The translations under genes were made by a program, and so were the position numbers. The notes under the pieces were generated by a model, which was given only the letters and a program-made list of their open reading frames with translations, was not told where the DNA came from and made no database searches. Below, piece by piece: positions 12,601 through 24,144 of a stretch of DNA of 64,000 nt. Positions within the stretch are counted from its first letter, which is position 1. The number at the start of each line of letters is the position of its first letter. Source of the stretch: Spongilla lacustris (taxonomy: Eukaryota > Porifera > Demospongiae > Spongillida > Spongillidae); contig OX442423.1 in assembly GCA_949361645.1 (NCBI GenBank), positions 4,522,023-4,586,022 of the forward strand, given 5' to 3'.

Positions 12601-15600
12601 AAGTGGATGAACTATGGACCCCTGTGACCACATCTAATAAGTATTTATAAATTAAGATGGATGTCATTCTTGTGAGTTACAAAACACATTGAGCCATGGT
12701 CTGAGCTGTTTCATGTACCCACAGGGTAGGTGTGTCTATGTGCCAACCAGGGACCCAACGTCATGCGCGGATTTTGAACAAGTGGATGAACTATGGACCC
12801 CTGTGACCACAACTAATAAGTACTTGCAAATTAAGATGGATGTCATTCTTGTGAGTTGCAAAACACATTGAGCCATGCTCTGAGCTGTTTCATGTACCCA
12901 CAGGGTAGATGTGTTTATGTGCCAACCAGGGACCCAACGTCACGCGCCGATTTTGAACAAGTGGATGAACTATGGACCCCTGTGACCACAACTAATAAGT
13001 ATTTGCAATTTAAGATGGATGTCATTCTTGTGAGTTGCAAAACACATTGAGCCATGCTCTGAGCTGTTTCATGTACCCACAGGGTAGGTGTGTCTATGTG
13101 CCAACCAGGGACCCAACGTCACGCGCCGATTTTGAACAAGTGGATGAACTATGGACCCATGTGACCACAATTACTAAATTCTAACCTATGAAGATGGATG
13201 TCATTCTTGTGAGTTGCAAAACACATTGAGCCATGTTCTAAGCTGTTTCATGTACCCACAGGGTAGGTGTGTCTATGTGCCAACCAGGGACCCAACGTCA
13301 CGCGCGGATTTTGAACTAGTGGATGAACTATGGACCCATGTGACCACAATTACTAAATTCTGACCTATGAAGATGGATGTCATTCTTGTGAGTTGCAAAG
13401 CGCACTGAGGCAAGCTCTGAGCTGTTTCATGTACCCACAGGGTAGATGTGTCTATGTGCCAACCAGGGACCCAACGTCAAGCGCGGATTTTGAACAAGTG
13501 GATGAACTATGGACCCCTGTGACCACAACTAATAAGTATTTGCAATTTAAAATGGATGTCATTCTTGTGAGTTGCAAAACACATTGAGCCATGCTCTGAG
13601 CTGTTTCATGTACCCACAGGGTAGATGTGTTTATGTGCCAACCAGGGACCCAACGTCACGCGCCGATTTTGAACAAGTAGATGAACTATGGACCCCTGTG
13701 ACCACATCTAATAAGTATTTGCTATTTAAGATGGATGTCATTCTTGTGAGTTGCAAAACACATTGAGCCATGCTCTGAGCTGTTTCATGTACCCACAGGG
13801 TAGGTGTGTCTATGTGCCAACCAGGGACCCAACGTCACGCGCGGATTTTGAACAAGTGGATGAACTATGGACCCATGTGACCACAATTACTAAATTCTAA
13901 CCTATGAAGATGGATGTCATTCTTGTGAGTTGCAAAACACATTAGCCATGTTCTAAGCTGTTTCATGTACCCACAGGGTAGGTGTGTCTATGTGCCAACC
14001 AGGGACCCAACGTCACGCGCGGATTTTGAACTAGTGGATGAACTATGGACCCATGTGACCACAATTACTAAATTCTGACCTATGAAGATGGATGTCATTC
14101 TTGTGAGTTGCAAAGCGCACTGAGGCAAGCTCTGAGCTGTTTCATGTACCCACAGGGTAGGTGTGTCTATCTGCCAACCAGGGACCCAACGTCAAGCGCG
14201 GATTTTGAACAAGTGGATGAACTATGGACCCCTGTGACCACAACTAATAAGTATTTGCAATTTAAAATGGATGTCATTCTTGTGAGTTGCAAAACACATT
14301 GAGCCATGCTCTGAGCTGTTTCATGTACCCACAGGGTAGATGTGTCTATGTGCCAACCAGGGACCCAACGTCACGCGCGGATTTTGAATAAGTGGATGAA
14401 CTATGGACCCCTGTGACCACAACTAATAAGTACTTGCAATTTAAGATGGATGTCATTCTTGTGAGTTGCAAAACACATTAGCCATGCTTTGAGCTGTTTC
14501 ATGTACCCACAGGGTAGATGTGTCTATGTGCCAACCAGGGACCCAACGTCATGCGCGGATTTTGAACAAGTAGATGAACTATGGACCCATGTGACCACAA
14601 TTACTAAATTCTAACCTATGAAGATGGATGTCATTCTTGTGAGTTGCAAAGCGCACTGAGGCAAGCTCTAAGCTGTTTCATGTACCCACGGGGTAGGTGT
14701 GTTTATGTGCCAACCAGGGACCCAACGTCACGCGCCGATTTTGAACAAGTGGATGAACTATGGACCCCTGTGACCACATCTAATAAGTATTTGTAAATTA
14801 AGATGGATGTCATTCTTGTGAGTTGCAAAACACATTGAGCCATGTTCTAAGCTGTTTCATGTAACCACAGGGTAGATGTGTCTATGTGCCAACCAGGGAC
14901 CCAACGTCACCCGCGGATTTTGAACAAGTGGATGAACTATGGACCCCTGTGACCACAACTAATAAGTACTTGCAATTTAAGATGGATGTCATTCTTTTGA
15001 GTTACAAAACACATTGAGCCATGCTCTGAGCTGTTTCATGTACCCACAGTGTCTATGTGCCAACCAGGGACCCAACGTCACGCGCGGATTTTGAACAAGT
15101 GGATGAACTATGGACCCCTGTGACCACAACTAATAAGTACTTGCAAATTAAAATGGATGTCATTCTTGTGAATTACAAAACACATTGAGCCATGCTCTGA
15201 GCTGTTTCATGTGCCCACAGGGTAGGTGTGTCTATGTGCCAACCAGGGACCCAACGTCATGCACGGATTTTGAACAAGTGGATGAACTATGGACCCATGT
15301 GACCACAATTACTAAATTCTAACCTATGAAGATGGATGTCATTCTTGTGAGTTGCAAAACACATTGAGCCATGTTCTAAGCTGTTTCATGTACCCACAGG
15401 GTAGGTGTGTCTATGTGCCAACCAGGGACCCAACGTCACGCGTGGAATTTGAACAAGTGGATGAACTATGGACCCCTGTGACCACAACTAACAAGTACTT
15501 GCAATTTAAGATGGATGTCATTCTTGTGAGTTGCAAAACACATTGAGCCATGCTCTGAGCTGTTTCATGTACCCACAGGGTAGGTGTGTCTATGTGCCAA

Positions 15601-18600
15601 CCAGGGACCCAACGTCACGCGCGGATTTTGAACAAGTGGATGAACTATGGACCCCTGTGACCACAATTACTAAATCCTAACCTATGAAGATGGATGTCAT
15701 TCTTGTGAGTTGCAAAACACATTCAGCCATGTTCTAAGCTGTTTCATGTACCCACAGGGTAGGTGTGTCTATGTGCCAACCAGGGACCCAACGTCACGCG
15801 CGGAATTTGAACAAGTGGATGAACTATGGACCCCTGTGACCACAACTAACAAGTACTTGCAATTTAAGATGGATGTCATTCTTGTGAGTTACAAAACACA
15901 TTGAGCCATGCTCTGAGCTGTTTCATGTGCCCACAGGGTAGGTGTGTCTATGTGCCAACCAGGGACCCAACGTCACGCGCGGATTTTGAACAAGTGGATG
16001 AACTATGGACCCCTGTGACCACAACTAATAAGTACTTGCAAATTAAAATGGATGTCATTCTTGTGAGTTGCAAAACACATTGAGCCATGCTCTGAGCTGT
16101 TTCATGTACCCACAGGGTAGGTGTGTCTATGTGCCAACCAGGGACCCAACGTCACGCGCCGATTTTGAACTAGTGGATGAACTATGGACCCATGTGACCA
16201 CAATTACTAAATTCTAACCTATGAAGATGGATGTCATTCTTGTGAGTTGCAAAACACATTGAGCCATGTTCTAAGTTGTTTCATGTACCCACAGGGTAGG
16301 TGTGTCTATGTGCCAACCAAGGACCCAACGTCATGCGCGGATTTTGAACAAGTGGATGAACTATGGACCCCTGTGACCACAACTAATAAGTACTTGCAAA
16401 TTAAAATGGATCTCATTCTTGTGAGTTACAAAACACATTGAGCCATGCTCTGAGCTGTTTCATGTGCCCACAGGGTAGGTGTGTTTATGTGCCACCCAGG
16501 GACCCAACGTCACGCGCCGATTTTGAACAAGTGGATGAACTATGGACCCCTGTGACCACATCTAATAAGTATTTATAAATTAAGATGGATGTCATTCTTG
16601 TGAGTTACAAAACACATTGAGCCATGCTCTGAGCTGTTTCATGTACCCACAGGGTAGGTGTGTCTATGTGCCAACCAGGGACCCAACGTCATGCGCGGAT
16701 TTTGAACAAGTGGATGAACTATGGACCCCTGTGACCACAACTAATAAGTACTTGCAAATTAAGATGGATGTCATTCTTGTGAGTTGCAAAACACATTGAG
16801 CCATGCTCTGAGCTGTTTCATGTACCCACAGGGTAGATGTGTTTATGTGCCAACCAGGAACCCAACGTCACGCGCCGATTTTGAACAAGTGGATGAACTA
16901 TGGACCCCTGTGACCACATCTAATAAGTATTTGCAATTTAAGATGGATGTCATTCTTGTGAGTTGCAAAACACATTGAGCCATGCTCTGAGCTGTTTCAT
17001 GTACCCACAGGGTAGGTGTGTCTATGTGCCAACCAGGGACCCAACGTCACGCGCGGATTTTGAACAAGTGGATGAACTATGGACCCCTGTGACCACAACT
17101 AATAAGTACTTGCAAATTAAAATGGATGTCATTCTTGTGAGTTGCAAAACACATTGAGCCATGCTCTGAGCTGTTTCATGTACCCACAGGGTAGGTGTGT
17201 CTATGTGCCAACCAGGGACCCAACGTCACGCGCCGATTTTGAACTAGTGGATGAACTATGGACCCATGTGACCACAATTACTAAATTCTAACCTATTTAG
17301 ATGGATGTCATTCTTGTGAGTTGCAAAACACATTGAGCCATGTTCTAAGCTGTTTCATGTACCCACAGGGTAGGTGTGTCTATGTGCCAACCAAGGACCC
17401 AACGTCATGCGCGGATTTTGAACAAGTGGATGAACTATGGACCCCTGTGACCACAACTAATAAGTACTTGCAAATTAAGATGGATGTCATTCTTGTGAGT
17501 TGCAAAACACATTGAGCCATGCTCTGAGCTGTTTCATGTACCCACAGGGTAGATGTGTTTATGTGCCAACCAGGGACCCAACGTCACGCGCCGATTTTGA
17601 ACAAGTGGATGAACTATGGACCCCTGTGACCACATCTAATAAGTATTTGCAATTTAAGATGGATGTCATTCTTGTGAGTTGCAAAACACATTGAGCCATG
17701 CTCTGAGCTGTTTCATGTACCCACAGGGTAGGTGTGTCTATGTGCCAACCAGGGACCCAACGTCACGCGCGGATTTTGAACAAGTGGATGAACTATGGAC
17801 CCCTGTGACCACAACTAATAAGTACTTGCAAATTAAAATGAATGTCATTCTTGTGAGTTGCAAAACACATTGAGCCATGCTCTGAGCTGTTTCATGTACC
17901 CACAGGGTAGGTGTGTCTATGTGGCAACCAGGGACCCAACGTCACGTGCTGATTTTGAACTAGTGGATGAACTATGGACCCATGTGACCACAATTACTAA
18001 ATTCTAACCTATGAAGATGGATGTCATTCTTGTGAGTTGCAGAACACATTGAGCCATGTTCTAAGCTGTTTCATGTACCCACAGGGTAGGTGTGTCTATG
18101 TGCCAACCAGGGACCCAACGTCACGCGCGGATTTTGAACTAGTGGATGAACTATGGACCCATGTGACCACAATTACTAAATTCTGACCTATGAAGATGGA
18201 TGTCATTCTTGTGAGTTGCAAAGCGCACTGAGGCAAGCTCTGAGCTGTTTCATGTACCCACAGGGTAGATGTGTCTATGTGCCAACCAGGGACCCAACGT
18301 CAAACGCGGATTTTGAACAAGTGGATGAACTATGGACCCCTGTGACCACAACTAATAAGTATTTGCAATTTAAAATGGATGTCATTCTTGTGAGTTGCAA
18401 AACACATTGAGCCATGCTCTGAGCTGTTTCATGTACCCACAGGGTAGATGTGTCTATGTGCCAACCAGGGACCCAACGTCACGCGCGGATTTTGAATAAG
18501 TGGATGAACTATGGACCCCTGTGACCACAACTAATAAGTACTTGCAAATTAAAATGGATGTCATTCTTGTGAGTTGCAAAACACATTGAGCCATGCTCTG

Positions 18601-21295
18601 AGCTGTTTCATGTACCCACAGGGTAGATGTGTCTATGTGCCAACCAGGGACCCAACGTCATGCGCGGATTTTGAACAAGTAGATGAACTATGGACCCATG
18701 TGACCACAATTACTGAATTCTAACCTATGAAGATGGATGTCATTCTTGTGAGTTGCAAAGCGCACTGAGGCAAGCTCTGAGCTGTTTCATGTACCCACAG
18801 GGTAGATGTGTCTATGTGCCAACCAGGGACCCAACGTCAAGCGCGGATTTTGAACAAGTGGATGAACTATGGACCCCTGTGACCACAACTAATAAGTATT
18901 TGCAATTTAAGATGGATGTCATTCTTGTGAGTTGCAAAACACATTGAGCCATGCTCTGAGCTGTTTCATGTACCCACAGGGTAGGTGTGTCTATGTGCCA
19001 ACCAGGGACCCAACGTCAAGCGCGGATTTTGAACAAGTGGATGAACTATGGACCCCTGTGACCACAACTAATAAGTATTTGCAATTTAAGATGGATGTCA
19101 TTCTTGTGAGTTGCAAAACACATTGAGCCATGCTCTGAGCTGTTTCATGTACCCACAGGGTAGGTGTGTCTATGTGCCAACCAGGGACCCAACGTCACGC
19201 GCCGATTTTGATCAAGTGGATGAACTATGGACCCATGTGACCACAATTACTAAATTCTAACCTATGAAGATGGATGTCATTCTTGTGAGTTGCAAAACAC
19301 ATTGAGCCATGTTCTAAGCTGTTTCATGTACCCACAGGGTAGGTGTGTCTATGTGCCAACCAGGGACCCAACGTCACGCGCGGATTTTGAACAAGTGGAT
19401 GAACTATGGACCCCTGTGACCACAACTAATAAGTACTTACAAATTCTGACCTATGAAGATGGATGTCTTTCTTGTGAGTTGCAATGCACATTGAGCCATG
19501 CTCTGAGCTGCTTCATGTACCAACAGGGTTGATGTGTCCATGTGCCAACCAGGGACCCAACGTCACGCGCGGATTTTGAACTAGTGGATGAACTATGGAC
19601 CCATGTGACCACAACTACTAAATTCTGACCTATGAAGATGGATGTCATTCTTGTGAGTTGCAAAGCGCACTGAGGCAAGCTCTAAGCTGTTTCATGTACC
19701 CACGTGGTAGGTGTGTTTATGTGCCAACCAGGGACCCAACGTCACGCGCCGATTTTGAACAAGTGGATGAACTATGGACCCCTGTGACCACAACTAATAA
19801 GTATTTGCAAATTAAGATGGATGTCATTCTTGTGAGTTACAAAGTACATTGAGCCATGCTCTGAGCTGTTTCATGTACCCACAGTGTAGGTGTGTCTATG
19901 TGCTAACCAGGGACCCAACGTCACGCGCGGATTTTGAACAAGTGGATGAACTATGGACCCATGTGACCACAACTACTAGATTCTAACCTATGTAGATGGA
20001 TATCATTGTTGTGAGTTGCAATACACATTGAGCCATGCTCTGAGCTGTTTCATGTACCCACAAGGCAGATGTGTCTATGTGCCAACCAGGGACCCAACGT
20101 CACGCGCGGATTTTGAACAAGTGGATGAACTATGGACCCCTGTGACCACAACTAATAAGTACTTACAAATTCTGACCTATGAAGATGGATGTCTTTCTTG
20201 TGAGTTGCAATGCACATTGAGCCATGCTCTGAGCTGCTTCATGTACCAACAGGGTTGATGTGTCCATGTGCCAACCAGGGACCCAACGTCACGCGCGGAT
20301 TTTGAACAAGTGGATGAACTATGGACCCATGTGACCACATTACTAAATTCTAACCTATGAAGATGGATGTCATTCTTGTGAGTTGAAAAACACATTGAGC
20401 CATGCTCTTAGCTGTTTCTTGTACCCACATGGTAGGTGTGTCTATATGCCAACCAGGGACCCAACGTCATGCGCGGATTTTGAACAAGGGGGTGAACTAT
20501 GGACCCATGCATGTGACCACAAGTAATAAGTACCTGCAAATTAAGATGGATGTCATTCTTGTGAGTTGCAATACACATTGAGCCATGCTCTGAGCTGTTT
20601 TATGTATCCACAGGGTAGATGTGTCTATGTGCCAACCAGGGACCCAACGTCACGCGCGGATTTTGAACAAGTGGATCAACTATGTACCCATGTAAGCACA
20701 GCTATCCTATGAATATGGATGTCATTCTTGTGAGTTGCAAAGTGCATTGAGGCAGGCTCTGAGCTGTTTCATGTACCCACAGGGTAGGTGTGTCTATGTG
20801 CTAACCAAGGAACCAACGTCATGCGCGGAATTTGAACAAGTGGATGAACTATGGACCCATGTGACCACAACTAATACGTACTTACAAATTCTGACCTATG
20901 AAGATGGATGTCATTCTTGTGAGTTGCAAAGCACAAGGAGGCAAGCTCTGAGCTGTTTTATGTACCCACAGGGTAGGTGTGTCTGTGTACCAATCATGCA
21001 GGGACCCAACGTCATGCGCAGACGTTGAACACTGTATCAACTGGAGGTGTGACCACAACTTATTAAGTACTTACAAGTTGACCTATAGAGATGGATGTCA
21101 TTCTTGTGATTTGCAAAGCACATTTCATTAGGCTAGATCTGAGCTGTTCTGTGTACCCACAGGGTAGGTGTGTTAGTGTGCCAACTATTGATCCAATATC
21201 ATACGCCGATCATCCTGAAAACTAGTCCAGCTGGGGTTTTCACTGCAGCAATGAAGTATGACCTAATGAGCTGGATGCCGTTCTTGTGAGTTGTA
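9690..21295 (+). repeat. 179-bp tandem satellite array, about 64 units
   Basis: A head-to-tail array with period 179 bp, anchored by gagctgtttcatgtacccac and acccaacgtcacgcgcggat in each unit. Two interdigitated variants exist. Type A carries aataagtacttgcaaatt and type B carries tactaaattctaacctatga before the shared gatggatgtcattcttgtga. Central units are very similar, while the outermost units (before about 10300 and after about 20700) are degenerate, the usual result of homogenisation. Each type A unit holds a 64-codon open frame, but 179 is not a multiple of three and the frame ends in every unit, so I do not call genes here. Confidence 0.95.
11800..15920 (+). repeat. Higher-order duplication within the satellite (offset 3391 bp)
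   Basis: Private variants recur 3391 bp apart: catgcacgga at about 11866 and 15257; cgtggaattt at about 12055 and 15446; acattcagcc at about 12328 and 15719. 3391 is 19 units minus 10 bp; one deletion that helps explain the shortfall removes ggtaggtg-type bases at about 15048. Later units repeat at 3928 bp (12689 and 16617; 12856 and 16784), i.e. three more units. Confidence 0.8.
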
Positions 21296-23586
21296 ATATA
21301 TTGGTTTTATATATGTGATTTGATGTGTATTATTATCATCTAGATCCATCAAACAGTTCATCAGGACCTTTGTCATAGAGGATGCAGTTGTACTCTGAAC
21401 TTTTTATCTGTTATGTATCTTGTTTACCTACATGTACTGACATAAATTTGTAATGTGAATAATGATTATGATTTCATTGGTTGAAGTTTGTTAATTATGC
21501 ATGTATTTGTGTACTTGTGTTTGTGTGTATTTTATAGCCACCTCTGTAGACGAAAGCACAATTTTGAGCCTAGTGCACTTGCAAAATACATTGCTGACAT
21601 GCACAGGGGAGACACCTCCAAAAGATGCATCATGTAATGAATGAAGTGGTTACTTGTACCTTGCTGCACAAGCTTTGTTGGGAAAATCAAATCCACATGC
21701 ATCCTTTGACATTTTTATGGCAGCAGTTAATAAAAGTTATATCATTTAGGTATACTGATATAATATTTGTATCCAATAGGCAGCAAGGCTGAATTCGGAG
21801 GATTTTCATACCTCCATACCCATGGCCAGATAGAGGGTTTATAAATTCATTGCTTGGAGTGTAGGCACATTTGCATGACTTGTAATTCAAACATAGGACA
21901 TGATGGAATGCAAATGTTCTATGCATGACTAAATTATCACATGATGATGAGCTATACCCACTACAAGAAGCAGACTGCATGATGCACCATAAATTATTCA
22001 TGGAAATTTTGTTAGACAAGCACGAGCATCCTATCATAGATTAAGAATACGTCTGCACAAACTGTCACTGCAACTTCAAGTGAAGGTCACATTTGCAGCA
22101 AAGCGTCATTCAGTGCATGATAATGGTAATGGTCTATAGCAATGGTGATTGTAGTGGTGATGAAGGATGTGGTGGCACTGCTGATGCTGGCATGGGGTTA
22201 TATTGTCAGTGATAATACATATGTACAAGAATAAAAATACCCCAAATGAACCTGGTGATGATAACAATTCTGCTGAGAGTTCTACATGACTACAATGGCA
22301 ACTTGGAGAAAGACACAACAATGCTACGTGAACACACCAGACTAGGATGATATATGTGCACCGCTGAAGCGGGGAAGGGAACATTATACCTCAGATACTT
22401 TCCATCTATGACCCTACAATTAAGGAGTATATACCGTATTATGTAAAGCAATTATATGTTATCCCAGCTGCATTAAAAAGTGAAACCCATGCAGTGCCCC
22501 ATTTACAAGAGAAGTAAGAAGCACTGTGAAAGAATTTCAAGTACAACATTCTAGCCAACTACATGTACAGGACTGAAATATACCCTTACACATTATTCTA
22601 GCCAACTCTGAATATCAGAGATCATTAGTGTAAGATCACATTATACCTGAAGAACACCAAAACTGTGGGAAAAATTCTGGAACCTAATCCGAAGGGGCCC
22701 ATTCAACATTGTCAAGGTAAGGTATGTCATGCATGTAATGGTTACTTTAACAGGCATCAGAAATCCAGCTTCAGTCTATCAGTACTGCTTCTATTTAGTC
22801 ATACATTATTTGCATGGTCAGAGGTACATACATTTGTAGCAATTTGTGTATTTAGTTTTTTTTTTTTAATATTAATGCCTTTCAGGTTGTGACCAATTTT
22901 ATCGGTTCAGTATTGCGCAATACTCTGACTTATTGATTTATTATTGTTATTGTTGCTGTTGTGTGTGTGTTTATGTATCGGAAAGAGCGTCATAGAGTGC
23001 ATACAAGACTGTGCATATGTTAAAAGCGTTTTTACGCTTCTATCCGCGTCGTATGCTGGCACACGGTAGTAGACATTATACTTATTTAGTTTTACGCGAC
23101 AATGAAATTCATGTTTTGCTTAGCCGTACGGCTAAACGTATTCATCTCAAAGTAATTATTCCGCAGGAATGTGCGGCTGAGGAATGTGGGGCTAACTTCT
23201 ACACGGTGCTTTATACACATGAGAACATGGGTTAAGCATCCTTCGAGGATTACAGGCATACTAGCGTTATGGTATTTATGTTCACGTACGCCACGATATC
23301 GAGCCTGGACTGATAGCGCTCCATTTGGAGTTATTATCTTCGAAAAAAGTTTTTTCTTTTTTTTGCCTGACAAGTGATCTATAAACTTATACGAGTGTAT
23401 ACAACAGTGTTGTCTCTATGTATTCTTGCTATCTCTGTTGTTAGGCACATTTTCTGTGAGACGTACGAAGGCTCTGAATATGGCAGTTATTGCTAACATG
23501 GCGGAGCGCTTCATTGATTCACCGGTATTCAGTGTACTATTGTAAATGAAATCAATGTCATGAGTATGTATTAACAAAGTTCAGTT
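21296..23586. other. Region between satellite and RAG1-like gene
   Basis: AT-rich. Contains the 41-bp inverted repeat and open frames at 21687-22384 and 23011-23377 with no recognised family. The 3' flank of the RAG1-like gene lies at its right end. Confidence 0.4.
23168..23208 (-). repeat. 41-bp inverted repeat, right copy
   Basis: Partner of 9536-9576. The surrounding 23011-23377 has overlapping open frames on both strands but none that I recognise. Confidence 0.7.
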
Positions 23587-24144
23587 CTAGTGTTCGCGCT
23601 TTCTTTTTCTCGTTCTTATTTCAGGCTTAAGGGCATTAAGAGTAGGACACACACTCAGGTGATGCTCTTGCATGATACATTTTAGCCTTTGCACTTTGTT
23701 TGCCATACAGCCATACGTCCTAGTCCTATACAACTTGTTGAAGTGGGCATGTATGGCTTCAGTGCCTTGTTCTCCCATTAGCCCAAATCCAGCATTGTAT
23801 GTATTCATCCACTTAATGATGTGCATTTCTAGTATATGCATTTTAACTGTCCTCTTTGTTCCTGGGAAAGCAAAGTCAAAATAGCTAAAGAATTCTTCTA
23901 TAGCATAACCTGCAATGAAAGAGACGTAAAAATAAAAAAAGACCTGAAATATAGTTCACATACTGAGTGCTGTCTTTTCTTCTTCAGATACAAAATTCTT
24001 GTTATACAGGATGTGGCACTGAGAAAATAGTGTAAATGCCTTCTTGTATTTCTCACAAAGGGCATTAGCTTCTCCAATGAGTTGTGGTGAGTACTTTTGT
24101 GCTGTGTCTACAAGGGATGTGCACAGTGCATGTGTGTGTTGAGC
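23587..24144 (-). CDS. RAG1-like exons 9-10 (third catalytic block, C-terminus)
   Basis: Exon 9 is 24144-23964 and exon 10 is 23909-23587, with a 54-bp intron. Exon 10 encodes GFGLMGEQGTEAIHAHFNKL, which parallels the RAG1 segment around its catalytic glutamate; the candidate Glu is about residue 922. It ends with a basic tail and TAG at 23589-23587. Confidence 0.74.

Noticed and set aside
10362..20258. Dozens of 60-80 codon open frames with near-identical protein sequence
   Set aside because: They are consequences of the 179-bp satellite. The period is not divisible by three, so neighbouring units are in different frames, and there is no start, splice or promoter evidence.
10362..20258. CRISPR-like array
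   Set aside because: Direct tandem repeat of the whole 179-bp unit without spacers, in a eukaryotic context.
23011..23377. Plus-strand frames as an additional gene
   Set aside because: No known domain; part is the 41-bp inverted repeat. Retained only as a note.
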